A program made the position numbers and the translations under genes. The notes beneath the pieces were generated by a model. That model made no database searches. It was given only the letters and a program-made list of their open reading frames with translations, and had not been told where the DNA came from. This document shows positions 24,791 to 33,216 of a DNA stretch of 64,000 bases, one piece after another. Source of the stretch: Anaerorhabdus sp036641015 (GTDB lineage: Bacteria; Bacillota_I; Bacilli_A; Erysipelotrichales; Erysipelotrichaceae); assembly GCF_036641015.1 (NCBI RefSeq), contig NZ_JAVWFO010000002.1, positions 15,534 to 79,533 on the forward strand, read 5' to 3'. The stretch's first letter is position 1. Every line of letters begins with the position of its first letter.

Positions 24791-25906
24791 ATGAAAAATA
24801 AAAAAATGGAAAAAGAAATTGTTGCGCTTGTTTTAACAATTATTTTTTGTGTAATCGCCGTAGCAACAGTATTGTTAATACTTATTAATACATTTAATGA
24901 AAAACAAAAAGAGGTTGAAATAGAAGAGAATAAACCGCCAGTAGTTTATAACTATAACGCAAGTATATTCTTTGGTGGCAAAGTAGACGCTAGCGATGAT
25001 TTAATTGCAGAGTATACGATTAATGGAAAAGAAGATTATTATGGGTTACTAGAAAATATAGAACCAGCAATTACTAATAATGATATTGCGTTATTTCAAT
25101 TAGATGATGTTGTGGTAGATACTTACACAGAGAATGGTGTACCAAAAAGATTTGCAGATCAATTTACTAACATTGGTTTCTCGATGGTATCGCTAGCGAG
25201 TCAAGGACAACTAGAACTTGGAGAAAATGCACTTCAAACATCGCATACCTATTGGAATGAACAATCTCTTTATACTGCAGGTAGTAAGGTGAGTGGTGAC
25301 ACTACAACAGAAATTTACGAAAAAAATGGTATTACATTTGGGCTATTGGGTTATACAATGCCAGATAATGTAAAGGAATACACAATTACAAACCCAGGTA
25401 TTCTTGATGTTTATTCTGATGAATTAGTAACTACTGAGATTCAATCACTACGTAATCAAGTTGATGTAATAATTGTTTATCTTGATTGGAATGATATTGA
25501 TTCATTTGAAGTATCAAATGAACAACATCGTATTGCAAAGTTATTAGCGGATTCTGGTGCTGATATTATATTGGGTACTAATACAGGTAGCATTCAACCC
25601 GTAGAATGGATTGGAAGTACAATTATTTATTATTCATTAGGAAACTTAGTAACTGATGATACAGATTTAGATGACCGTATTGGAATGATTGGCAGTATAT
25701 ACATACAAAAGACAGTAATTGATGGTAAGACAACAATTGAAAAAAGCCAACCTAAAGCTGACTTAGTATATATGAGCGATCATCCATCGAAAGTAATGAT
25801 GTTAGAAGAGGTAGCTGATTTAGAAAATAAAAATGAACTATACGAGGAGTATAGTTCAGTAATTAAAATGCTAGATGATTCTATTCGTCTGGGTGGAATT
25901 AAATAA
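24791..25906 (+). CDS. CapA-family (metallophosphatase-like) extracellular protein, degenerate active site
   Basis: The 371-residue protein has an N-terminal membrane anchor (about residues 10-33), then a CapA/poly-gamma-glutamate-synthesis-type domain facing outside. The fold markers IYEKNGITFGLLGYT and IQPVEWIGSTIIYYSLGNLV are clear. The metal-binding residues normally present are missing: the first GD motif is GGKVDA, the expected histidine after the VIVY strand is replaced (VYLDWND), and the GHHPH-type motif is GTNTGS. It is therefore probably not a metal-dependent enzyme. The start follows GAGGTGAT. Its 3' end overlaps convergent folT by eight bases. Confidence 0.75.
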   Translation: MKNKKMEKEIVALVLTIIFCVIAVATVLLILINTFNEKQKEVEIEENKPPVVYNYNASIFFGGKVDASDDLIAEYTINGKEDYYGLLENIEPAITNNDIALFQLDDVVVDTYTENGVPKRFADQFTNIGFSMVSLASQGQLELGENALQTSHTYWNEQSLYTAGSKVSGDTTTEIYEKNGITFGLLGYTMPDNVKEYTITNPGILDVYSDELVTTEIQSLRNQVDVIIVYLDWNDIDSFEVSNEQHRIAKLLADSGADIILGTNTGSIQPVEWIGSTIIYYSLGNLVTDDTDLDDRIGMIGSIYIQKTVIDGKTTIEKSQPKADLVYMSDHPSKVMMLEEVADLENKNELYEEYSSVIKMLDDSIRLGGIK

Positions 25907-26462
25907 GTGGAATTTTATTAGAATCTTGTTTGGGTACAAGATTCTTTTTTTGTAGTAGTGGTAAAATTAGTTTAAAGACAATTACTAATAGAATTACTTC
26001 TATTGGGAATAGGATTGTATTTTTAATGAAACTAGCAGTTACATAAAACATGAATCCTTTAGAGTAAAGCATACTACTCCACAATGATCCTAATAAAACA
26101 TTACAGAAGTAGGTTACAATAAATTTAGATGCAAACAGTTTTGCGATTGTAATACGTGTATCGTATAAGAAAACAGCGTAAATAAAGCAATTAAGCATTG
26201 CACTTAGTATATAGCCTGGGAAGAATGCACCAAATGGAAAAAGCATAAACCCTATAATATCGGTAATAAATCCACTTGCAAGAGCTGGAATTGGTCCAAT
26301 GATGCAAGACTCTACAGCGATGACTAAGAAGGTAAATGAGATTCGAAGGTTTTCACCCACTGGAATGAATAAACTGGCCATATCTACCTTGATAACAATG
26401 AAGATAGCCATAATGGCAAGATAACGAACATTATTTAGATTTGCTACTGATTTTTTGAACAT
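25899..26462 (-). CDS. folT: Folate ECF transporter S component FolT
   Basis: The 187-residue membrane protein has six hydrophobic segments and matches folate-specific ECF S components. MAIFIVIKVDMASLFIPVGENLRI-type N-terminal sequence and the following SFTFLVIAVESCIIGPIPA are recognisable, as is SGFITDIIGFMLFPFGAFFPGY. Substrate is supported by the tetrahydrofolate riboswitch in its leader. Start at 26462 (MFKKS) follows GGAGGAAAGGGG; seven extra upstream codons cover the Shine-Dalgarno and are rejected. It needs a shared ECF A/A'/T module from elsewhere. Confidence 0.9.
   Translation of the reverse strand: MFKKSVANLNNVRYLAIMAIFIVIKVDMASLFIPVGENLRISFTFLVIAVESCIIGPIPALASGFITDIIGFMLFPFGAFFPGYILSAMLNCFIYAVFLYDTRITIAKLFASKFIVTYFCNVLLGSLWSSMLYSKGFMFYVTASFIKNTILFPIEVILLVIVFKLILPLLQKKNLVPKQDSNKIPLI
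25920..25951 (+). terminator. Terminator of the CapA-like gene, inside folT coding sequence
   Basis: AGAATCTTGT and ACAAGATTCT form a 10-bp stem with a six-base loop, followed by seven T on the plus strand. It overlaps the last codons of minus-strand folT. Confidence 0.8.
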
Positions 26463-26525
26463 AAAAAGTCCCCTTTCCTCCACAAAGTGTGATTTAGAAG
26501 ACTTCAGTTCACAAATGTGGGACGT

Positions 26526-26591
26526 TAGATGTATCGCAAGTTTCCTTTTCGTCTAATGCTTCCCAAGCATTAGCACTTAACGCACATCTAA
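26526..26591 (-). promoter_or_regulatory. Tetrahydrofolate (THF) riboswitch upstream of folT
   Basis: Read on the minus strand, the class-defining elements are TTAGATGTGCGTTAAGTG, a CTAATGCTT/AAGCATTAG stem enclosing GGGA, then GACGAAAAGG and CTTGCGATACATCTAA closing on the first strand. GCGTTAAGTG, GGGA and ACGAA are the conserved THF riboswitch positions. Downstream, CCCACA (26518-26523) could pair with TGTGGAGG at the folT Shine-Dalgarno, so translational control is likely. Confidence 0.9.
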
Positions 26592-26603
26592 GTTATTGTA
26601 TTA

Positions 26604-26632
26604 AGGATATAAAGTTGTGGGGTATTTGTCAA
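26604..26632 (-). promoter_or_regulatory. Promoter of the THF riboswitch-folT unit
   Basis: On the minus strand TTGACA (26632-26627) is followed after 17 bases by TATCCT (26609-26604), just upstream of the riboswitch. Confidence 0.7.
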
Positions 26633-26692
26633 GGACTTTGTCTTTATAAACAGCGCAAAATAAGGTAAACTATACAGGGTAAGGTGAGAATT

Positions 26693-27565
26693 ATGGAAAT
26701 TATTGTAACGGTTGGAAAATTAGAAGAAATAAACATGTTAAAAGAAGCGGGTGCAACTACCTTGATTTTTTGTGATGAATTTCATGGGACAAGAGCACCA
26801 GGAAAGTTTTCAAAGGATGAGTTAATATTAGCTTTTGAGAAATCACGTTCATGTGGTTTAAAAACAGCGGTATTTATGAATCGTATTTATACGGATGTGG
26901 AGTTGGAATTAGCTAACGAATATTTATTATTTTTAAAAGAGAATAAAGTGGATTTTATCTACTATAATGATCCAGCTATATTTATGTTAGCTAGTTCTTT
27001 AGATATGGTTAAGTACTTGGTATATGAACCAGATACATTAATGACAAATTCTAGAGATATGCAATTTATTCTAGATCAAGGAGTACATCATGCGGTATTA
27101 TCAACTGAAATCACATTGGATGAAATGAAAATGATGATTGAAAATGTTAAAGGTAATACAGAGGCGATTTTATTTGGGTATCTAAATATGTCTTATTCTA
27201 AAAGACATTTAATTCAAAACTATTGTGATGAAATAGGAATAAAGAATTCATGCCTTAATAAAATGGATTGTATACTTGTGGAATCTACACGGGATGGACG
27301 TATGCCTATCTTAGAAGATGAGCAAGGTACTCATATTTATACTGATTATGTGTTAGATGCATTTGAAGAAGCTAATATTCTTAAAGATTGTGGCTTAAAT
27401 GCAATTCGAGTAGATAGTATATTTTTAGATATTGATGTCGTGGTTGATGCTTGTAAGATATTGAGTGGTAAAAGTAAGTTAATACGGGAAGAATTTGAAC
27501 TAAAATATGATATGTATCCTTTTAGTAAGGGTTACATGTATCAAAAGACTAATTTAGTAAAGTAG
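26693..27565 (+). CDS. U32-family protein, TrhP1-like (tRNA 5-hydroxyuridine formation)
   Basis: The 290-residue protein is the shorter partner of a tandem U32 pair. The TIM-barrel U32 fold is suggested by EIIVTVGKLEEINMLKEAGATTL, TDVELELANEYL and VLSTEITLDEMKMM. In Bacillus subtilis the equivalent pair (YrrN/YrrO, TrhP1/TrhP2) makes 5-hydroxyuridine at tRNA position 34. The ATG at 26693 follows AAGGTGAG; a GTG nine bases upstream sits in that site. The second U32 gene follows after seven bases. Confidence 0.75.
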   Translation: MEIIVTVGKLEEINMLKEAGATTLIFCDEFHGTRAPGKFSKDELILAFEKSRSCGLKTAVFMNRIYTDVELELANEYLLFLKENKVDFIYYNDPAIFMLASSLDMVKYLVYEPDTLMTNSRDMQFILDQGVHHAVLSTEITLDEMKMMIENVKGNTEAILFGYLNMSYSKRHLIQNYCDEIGIKNSCLNKMDCILVESTRDGRMPILEDEQGTHIYTDYVLDAFEEANILKDCGLNAIRVDSIFLDIDVVVDACKILSGKSKLIREEFELKYDMYPFSKGYMYQKTNLVK

Positions 27566-27572
27566 GTGGCGT

Positions 27573-28778
27573 ATGAATAAAAATATAGAATTACTTGCAC
27601 CAGCAGGCGATTTAGAGCGTGCTAAAACAGCAATCCGTTTTGGAGCTAATGCAGTTTATCTTGGTGGTAAACGTTTTTCATTACGTTCAAGAGCGTCTAA
27701 TTTTGAGATAAAAGATATAAAGGAAGCGTGTGATTATGCTAGAGAATATGGTGCTCATATTCATGTAACTATTAATATGATTCCTCATGATGAGGATTTT
27801 GATGGTTTAGAAGAGTATGTAAAAGAATTGGAAAGTGCTGGGGTTACAGCAGTTATTGTGGCAAGTCCCACAATAATTCAAACTGTTAAAAAAGTAGCAC
27901 CAAAACTTGAGGTGCATTTAAGTACTCAAATGTCGACTACTAACCTTCAAGCAATTGAATATTATAAGCGTTTAGGAGTAGATCGAATTGTATTTGCGAG
28001 GGAATGTAATCTAGATGAAGTAAAGTATATTTCAACAAATTCATCTATTCCAACAGAGGCATTTATCCATGGTGGGATGTGTGTTAATTATTCTGGACGT
28101 TGTACATTAAGTAATGCAATGACACTTAGGGATGCGAATCGTGGGGGTTGTGCACAATCGTGTCGATGGAAATATCATTTATATCAAGGCAATCAAGAAC
28201 TAAGTATAGAAGACTGTTTATTTTCGATGAGTTCTAAGGATTTAATGGCGGTCGAGTTCATGTATGATTTAATGGATGCCAATGTAGCTTCATTAAAGAT
28301 AGAGGGTAGAATGAAGTCAGCATATTATATAGCGAGTGTTGTTCATACTTATCGCATGGCTATTGATGAAATTGCTAAAACAGAAAAGCCATTAAGTGCT
28401 GAGAGAATCATGTATTATACAAAAGAATTAGCCAAAGCTGAAAACAGACCAACTTCAATAGGTTTCTATCGTGGATTGCCTACAGCAAAAGCACATTTAT
28501 ATGGAGTAAATGGAGCTGGTGTAACGCATGATTTTGTTGGCGTTGTATTAGGTTATAACAAGGATACAGGTGTCGCAAAAGTTCAAGTAAGAAATGTATT
28601 TAATATTGGTAGCAATTTGGAAGTATTTGGGCCTCATATTCACAATGAACCATTTGTGATAGATTCTATCGTTAATAGCGATGGTGATTTAATTGAAGTT
28701 GCAAATCAGCCTATGTCGGTAGTTGATGTTAAGATTCCATTTGTTGTTGAAGCGCAGGACCTAATTAGGAGAAGATAA
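27573..28778 (+). CDS. U32-family protein, TrhP2-like (tRNA 5-hydroxyuridine formation)
   Basis: The 401-residue protein has the full U32 signature. LAPAGDLERAKTAIRFGANAVYLGG opens the barrel, split here as LAPAGDLERAK then FGANAVYLGG. FIHGGMCVNYSGRCTLSNAM and RGGCAQSCRWKY supply conserved cysteines, and LKIEGRMKSAYYIA is the U32 hallmark. Despite the peptidase name the characterised relatives (TrhP) take part in prephenate-dependent tRNA hydroxylation. Start 27573 follows GTAGGTGG. Confidence 0.85.
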   Translation: MNKNIELLAPAGDLERAKTAIRFGANAVYLGGKRFSLRSRASNFEIKDIKEACDYAREYGAHIHVTINMIPHDEDFDGLEEYVKELESAGVTAVIVASPTIIQTVKKVAPKLEVHLSTQMSTTNLQAIEYYKRLGVDRIVFARECNLDEVKYISTNSSIPTEAFIHGGMCVNYSGRCTLSNAMTLRDANRGGCAQSCRWKYHLYQGNQELSIEDCLFSMSSKDLMAVEFMYDLMDANVASLKIEGRMKSAYYIASVVHTYRMAIDEIAKTEKPLSAERIMYYTKELAKAENRPTSIGFYRGLPTAKAHLYGVNGAGVTHDFVGVVLGYNKDTGVAKVQVRNVFNIGSNLEVFGPHIHNEPFVIDSIVNSDGDLIEVANQPMSVVDVKIPFVVEAQDLIRRR

Positions 28779-28779
28779 G

Positions 28780-29514
28780 ATGATAATAGAAGGCTCATTG
28801 AGTGTAAAAGCAGTATTACTTGCTAAAAATAGAATAATAGAAAAGATTATCATTGATGATAAAAAGAAAGATAAAGATATTGGATTTATTATAGCAAAAG
28901 CACATGAATATAATGTCGTAGTTGAACGTTTAGATCGGGATAAGATAGATGAACTTGCAAGTGGTAAAACCCATGGAGGTGTACTAGCAATAGCACAAGC
29001 TAGAAATTATCAAACATTAGATAATTGTCTAGAAGGTAATCCATTTATTTGTGTGTTAGAAGGGGTAGAAGATCCCTTTAACTTGGGATATGCCCTTAGA
29101 ACATTATATAGTGCTGGTTGCACAGGTGTTTTATTGCCTAATAGGGATTGGTCTCATAGTGAAACAACTATTCTGAAGTCAAGTGCGGGTGCAAGCGAAT
29201 ATATCCCATTAATATTAAGCGATGATTTAGCAACCGATATTCAAGCATGTAAAGATAGGTTTGGCTGTAAGGCATTTGCGGCAATGCGTAAAGATGCCTT
29301 GACTTACTTTGAACACTCTTATAAAGAACCTATTTTAATTGCAATTGGCGGTGAAATGAGGGGTTTGAGTAAGCGTGTTTTAGAAATTGTTGAGCATAAT
29401 ATATATATTCCATATGCAAATGATTTTAGGAATGCTTTGAATGCTTCAAGCGCTGTAGCAGCAATTAGTTTTGAAATTGTTAGACAAAGAAATTACAGTA
29501 GTTCTAACGATTAG
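28780..29514 (+). CDS. SpoU/TrmH-family RNA 2'-O-methyltransferase
   Basis: The 244-residue SPOUT enzyme has an N-terminal RNA-binding domain (GSLSVKAVLLAK, THGGVLAIAQ) and a knotted methyltransferase domain. The SPOUT motifs are EDPFNLGYALRT, GGEMRGLS and NALNASSAVAA. RlmB-like 23S rRNA 2'-O-methylation is likely but the target is not readable. It starts two bases after the U32 stop with AGGAGAAG, so it is the third gene of an RNA-modification operon. Confidence 0.85.
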   Translation: MIIEGSLSVKAVLLAKNRIIEKIIIDDKKKDKDIGFIIAKAHEYNVVVERLDRDKIDELASGKTHGGVLAIAQARNYQTLDNCLEGNPFICVLEGVEDPFNLGYALRTLYSAGCTGVLLPNRDWSHSETTILKSSAGASEYIPLILSDDLATDIQACKDRFGCKAFAAMRKDALTYFEHSYKEPILIAIGGEMRGLSKRVLEIVEHNIYIPYANDFRNALNASSAVAAISFEIVRQRNYSSSND

Positions 29515-29518
29515 GTCG

Positions 29519-29527
29519 TGATATAAT
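29519..29527 (+). promoter_or_regulatory. Extended -10 promoter of the PEPCK-like gene
   Basis: TGATATAAT combines an extended TGn with a perfect TATAAT (29522-29527). No convincing -35 lies 17 bases upstream. The leader is short, with TGGAGGATATCTT before the ATG at 29550. Confidence 0.55.
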
Positions 29528-29549
29528 ATACCGAAATGGAGGATATCTT

Positions 29550-31253
29550 ATGAAAGAAGCTTTTTATTTAAAAAACAATCTTGCAATCGTAAACTATACA
29601 ACTAAGTATTGTAAATCAGGTAGTGAATTAATCTCATCAGAAGGATTTGATCAATTCTTAAATGCTTATTTACAGTTCTTAATGAAAGATAATCAGGACT
29701 TATATTTGTGGTTAACTAACAATGCCTCAGAAGAAGAAGTTAAAACTGAATTAATTCGATTAGCTAAAATATTATTAGTGTTAAGTATTGATGAAATAAA
29801 TCATCCAGCTCTTAATCATCCAGCACGTTTACTAGAAGTTATTGAATCTATGTATCAATTTTGGCGTAGAATGCAACGTATTTCTATTGTTTATTCTAAA
29901 CATGATGAAGGGTTACAATTAGCAAACTTTATTGATGCAGATAACTCATTTAATAGTTTAGTATTGAGTGTGTATCGTAGAGTTCAACAAAAAGTACAAG
30001 GTTCTAATAACCGTGTGTTCCGTCAATTACAAGCGGGTACTAATGCTAGTATGATGTTATGTACATGTGAATGGAATATGCCGGATACTTATAAAGAACT
30101 AGCTAAAACACCATTTGTTCATACATTGATGTTAAGAACACCGTTAATTATTCATCCTAAATCTAATAAACGTACAGGTACATTTACTGAGGTATTTGAT
30201 AATCCTATACAAGACTTCAAAGACAACAATGAAGACTGGGTATGTTTCCCATGTAAAGTTGGATCTTTATTGACATTTATTTATTTCCATCGTGATTTCT
30301 CTGCAAGTGCTATTTCACTAGCAAACTTGTTTGAACTTGCTTCGCAAGAAGAATGTATTGGTAAAAAACCAGATTGTATTATGATTTTTGGTAATGAAGA
30401 TGGTAAACAAGATACAACATTCTATCATGATAAAGAAAATGGTATTTGGGTAGGTAAAGTATCATATGAAGAAAAGATTGAATACTTTGGATATCTTAAG
30501 AAAATGGCATTAACTCTACATAACTTAGCAATGATTGAAAAAGATTGGTTACCAATCCATGGTGCTATGATCAATCTACATCTTAAAGATGGTACTAAAA
30601 AAGGTATTATGTTTATGGGAGATTCAGGAGCTGGTAAATCAGAAACTATTGAAGCATTAACTACTTTAGCTAAACAAGAAATTGACTATCAAGAAGTAGT
30701 ATTTGATGATATGGGTACACTACATATAGATAGAGATGGAAAGATTGTTGCGCAAGGAACTGAAATTGGAGCGTTTGTAAGACTAGATGATTTGGATCGT
30801 GGTTCGGCATATAAAGATATGGACCGTTCGATTTTCTTTAATCCAGAAAGTTCAAATTCAAGAGTTGTAATTCCTGCAGCGCCTTATAGTGTAGTAACAA
30901 CGAATCAAACTGTTGATGTATTTATGTATGCAAATAACTATACTGACAATAGAGGTTTAAGAATTGTTGATAATCAAGAAGAAGCTAAACAAATATTTGT
31001 AGAAGGTAAACGTTTTGCATTAGGAACTACTCAAGAAAAAGGTTTATCTACAACTTTCTTTGCAAATCCATTTGGACCAATGCAAAAGCAAGAACAATGC
31101 ATGGTTCTAATTGATAAGATGTTTGATGAATTATATAAACAAAATATTCAAGTTGGTGAAATTTATACTTGTTTAGGTCTACCTGATAAAGGTGATCATG
31201 GTATTGATGAAGCAGCAAAAGCATTGCTAAAACTTGTAAAGCAAACTAAATAA
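29550..31253 (+). CDS. PEPCK-like P-loop kinase-fold protein
   Basis: The 567-residue protein contains GDSGAGKSET (P-loop, residues 357-364 core) and VVFDDMGTLHIDRDG about 35 residues later, in the C-terminal half. This matches the PEP carboxykinase/HPr kinase fold, and the P-loop wording is closer to HPr kinase than to classical ATP-PEPCK. Similar proteins in Erysipelotrichia are usually labelled phosphoenolpyruvate carboxykinase. The N-terminal 330 residues (a helical segment, then LMLRTPLIIHPKSN and similar strands) do not show the classical PEPCK substrate loop. I would treat the function as unproven. It is monocistronic, with its own promoter and terminator. Confidence 0.65.
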   Translation: MKEAFYLKNNLAIVNYTTKYCKSGSELISSEGFDQFLNAYLQFLMKDNQDLYLWLTNNASEEEVKTELIRLAKILLVLSIDEINHPALNHPARLLEVIESMYQFWRRMQRISIVYSKHDEGLQLANFIDADNSFNSLVLSVYRRVQQKVQGSNNRVFRQLQAGTNASMMLCTCEWNMPDTYKELAKTPFVHTLMLRTPLIIHPKSNKRTGTFTEVFDNPIQDFKDNNEDWVCFPCKVGSLLTFIYFHRDFSASAISLANLFELASQEECIGKKPDCIMIFGNEDGKQDTTFYHDKENGIWVGKVSYEEKIEYFGYLKKMALTLHNLAMIEKDWLPIHGAMINLHLKDGTKKGIMFMGDSGAGKSETIEALTTLAKQEIDYQEVVFDDMGTLHIDRDGKIVAQGTEIGAFVRLDDLDRGSAYKDMDRSIFFNPESSNSRVVIPAAPYSVVTTNQTVDVFMYANNYTDNRGLRIVDNQEEAKQIFVEGKRFALGTTQEKGLSTTFFANPFGPMQKQEQCMVLIDKMFDELYKQNIQVGEIYTCLGLPDKGDHGIDEAAKALLKLVKQTK

Positions 31254-31257
31254 CATG

Positions 31258-31282
31258 AAGTCCTCGTAAAGAGGGCTTTTTT
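31258..31282 (+). terminator. Terminator of the PEPCK-like gene
   Basis: AAGTCCTC pairs with GAGGGCTT around GTAAA, followed by TTTT. Confidence 0.8.
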
Positions 31283-31293
31283 GTTGGATAGTC

Positions 31294-31328
31294 TATATAC
31301 AAACAAAATAAACAATTGTTTGTATATA
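31294..31328. repeat. 12-bp perfect inverted repeat, candidate operator
   Basis: TATATACAAACA (31294-31305) and TGTTTGTATATA (31317-31328) are exact inverted repeats separated by 11 bases. They lie about 50 bases upstream of a putative regulator gene (31375) and after a terminator, so an autoregulatory operator is more likely than a second terminator. There is no T run after it. Confidence 0.5.
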
Positions 31329-31374
31329 TTTGTTATATGAGATAATATGTTTATATAAATAGGAGATAAAGTGC

Positions 31375-32127
31375 ATGAGAATATCAGATGCGACAATCGA
31401 TGAAATTCAAAAAGGATATGTTCAAAAAGATGATTTTTATCAATGCTTATTTTGTGATGAGAAGTTTGAATGTGGAAAAATATATCAAATCAATGATGAG
31501 TGCTTTGATGCCTATGGTGCAATGAAAAGGCATATTAAAGATAAACATGGCTCTTCTTGCGATTGCCTATTCAGTCAAAATGCATTAACGTTTGGATTAT
31601 CTGAAGGCCAAATGAAAGTGTTAAAGGGTATATGGCTTGGAAAAGATGATAAGGAAATTGCCACAGAATTAAAAATATCACCATCTACTGTTCGTAACTA
31701 TAAATTTAAGTTTAGAGAAAAGTATCGTCAAGCGAAAGTGTTTATGGCATTATTTGATGAGATACAAACTAAAATTGAAAATCCAGTACAACAAGAATAC
31801 CCAGTAATTCATGATTCTTCAACAATGATTGATGATCGCTACAATACTACGGATGAAGAGTGTAAAATAATTAAGGAAACATATTTTAATACTGATGGAA
31901 CACTAAAGAGTTTACCAAGTAAACAAAAAAAGAAATTAGTTTTACTTCAAGAGATATCTAAACAATTTACTAGTGGCAAAGATTATAGTGAAAAAGAAGT
32001 AAATGAAATACTTAAGAAAATATTTGATGACTTTGTAACATTACGCAGAGATTTAATTGAATATGGATTTTTGGTTAGATCAAATGATGGTAAAATATAT
32101 AGAATAAAAACAAAGAAAGTAATATAA
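31375..32127 (+). CDS. Transcriptional regulator: zinc-finger-like, LuxR-type HTH and DUF2087 domains
   Basis: The 250-residue protein has three parts. Residues 23-60 form a C2H2-like finger (CLFCDEKFE ... HIKDKHG). Residues 73-115 form a LuxR/GerE-type helix-turn-helix (LSEGQMKVLKGIWLGKDDKEIA then LKISPSTVRNYKFKFREK). The C-terminal 90 residues form a DUF2087 domain (LPSKQKKKLVLLQEI, YSEKEVNEILKKIFDD, RRDLIEYGFLVR). Such proteins are DNA-binding regulators with unknown ligands. Start 31375 follows AGGAGATAAAG. The perfect inverted repeat upstream may be its own operator. Confidence 0.8.
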   Translation: MRISDATIDEIQKGYVQKDDFYQCLFCDEKFECGKIYQINDECFDAYGAMKRHIKDKHGSSCDCLFSQNALTFGLSEGQMKVLKGIWLGKDDKEIATELKISPSTVRNYKFKFREKYRQAKVFMALFDEIQTKIENPVQQEYPVIHDSSTMIDDRYNTTDEECKIIKETYFNTDGTLKSLPSKQKKKLVLLQEISKQFTSGKDYSEKEVNEILKKIFDDFVTLRRDLIEYGFLVRSNDGKIYRIKTKKVI

Positions 32128-32140
32128 AGGGGATTTAAAC

Positions 32141-32869
32141 ATGATAATTCAATCTGTTCAAAATGATAGAGTAAAACAATGGGTAAAACTACATCAAAAA
32201 AGAGGTAGAGATGAAGCGCAACAATTTTTAATTGAGGGTGAACATCTAATACAAGAAGCATTAAAAGAAAATTGTGTAGACTGCCTGTTGATTGAAGAGG
32301 GATGTGCATCGCCATTTGATTTTAAAGAAACGATAGAATGTTCAAAAAATGTTCTTGATAAAATTAGTCAAAATGTTTCTGGTTCAAAATATATTGCGGT
32401 ATGTCATTTTATTAAAGCAGAACCAATTGAAACAAAACGTGTAATTGTTTTAGATGGGATACAAGATCCAGGTAACTTAGGTACAATAATACGTACTGCT
32501 TATTCATTTAATTTTGATTGTGTTTATTGTTCGATGGATTGTGTAGATTTATATAATGATAAAACCATTCGATCAACGCAAGGAGCATTTTTTCATATTC
32601 CAGTAATTAGAAAAGATATAATCGCTTGTTGCGATGATTTAAAGAAAGATGAATTTAAAATATTTGGGACATCATTGGATAACGCAATACCATTCTCTGA
32701 TGCCGAATTATTTGATAGAGTAGCATTGGTGTTTGGAAATGAAGGACAAGGAATTAGTTCAAGTGTATTAGCTAAAACTGATAAGAATTTTAAAATAGAA
32801 ATTAATGAATTTGATTCATTAAATGTCGCTATTGCTGCGGGCATTTGTATGTATCGCTATAGAAAGTAA
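32141..32869 (+). CDS. SpoU-family RNA methyltransferase (TrmH/YsgA-like)
   Basis: The 242-residue protein has an N-terminal substrate-binding domain (IQSVQNDRVKQWVKLHQKRGRDEAQ, given here as its first part) and a SPOUT domain with DGIQDPGNLGTIIRTAYS, VFGNEGQGIS and SLNVAIAAGICMYR. It resembles YsgA, which in bacilli neighbours pheST; here pheST lies 9 kb downstream with the Tad locus between. Probable target is rRNA. Start 32141 follows AAAGGGGA. Confidence 0.85.
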   Translation: MIIQSVQNDRVKQWVKLHQKRGRDEAQQFLIEGEHLIQEALKENCVDCLLIEEGCASPFDFKETIECSKNVLDKISQNVSGSKYIAVCHFIKAEPIETKRVIVLDGIQDPGNLGTIIRTAYSFNFDCVYCSMDCVDLYNDKTIRSTQGAFFHIPVIRKDIIACCDDLKKDEFKIFGTSLDNAIPFSDAELFDRVALVFGNEGQGISSSVLAKTDKNFKIEINEFDSLNVAIAAGICMYRYRK

Positions 32870-32878
32870 GGGTAAAAA

Positions 32879-33202
32879 ATGGCAACGTCAATAGATTTTA
32901 TTGAGTATGTATGTGATCAAATACGTGGAACAGGGGATATTAGATATAAAAAAATGTTTGGTGAATATATGGTATATGTAAACAACAAACCAGTTTTACT
33001 TGTATGTGACAATACAGTATATGTTAAAAAACATGATTGTTTGGCTAATGTTATGAGTGATGCATCAGTGGGTATTCCTTATAATGGTGCTAAGGAGCAA
33101 TATATTTTAAATATCGATAATGGCGATTTTAGTAGAGAAATTATAGATATCATCGTACCAATTACACCATTACCAAAACCAAAAGTAAGGAAAGTAAAAT
33201 AG
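32879..33202 (+). CDS. TfoX N-terminal domain protein
   Basis: The 107-residue protein is a stand-alone TfoX/Sxy N-terminal domain. It shows IRYKKMFGEYMVYVNNKPV, FLVCD-like strand LLVCDNTVYVKK and the IPYNGAKEQYIL block. In gamma-proteobacteria TfoX activates competence; single-domain versions in Firmicutes have no established role. It follows the methyltransferase by nine bases behind AAGGG and precedes the MFS gene by 14. Confidence 0.8.
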   Translation: MATSIDFIEYVCDQIRGTGDIRYKKMFGEYMVYVNNKPVLLVCDNTVYVKKHDCLANVMSDASVGIPYNGAKEQYILNIDNGDFSREIIDIIVPITPLPKPKVRKVK

Positions 33203-33216
33203 AAAGAGGTGAGCAT

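Noticed and set aside
31294..31328. Inverted repeat as a second terminator of the PEPCK-like gene
   Set aside because: A good terminator already lies at 31258-31282, and this repeat has no following T run.
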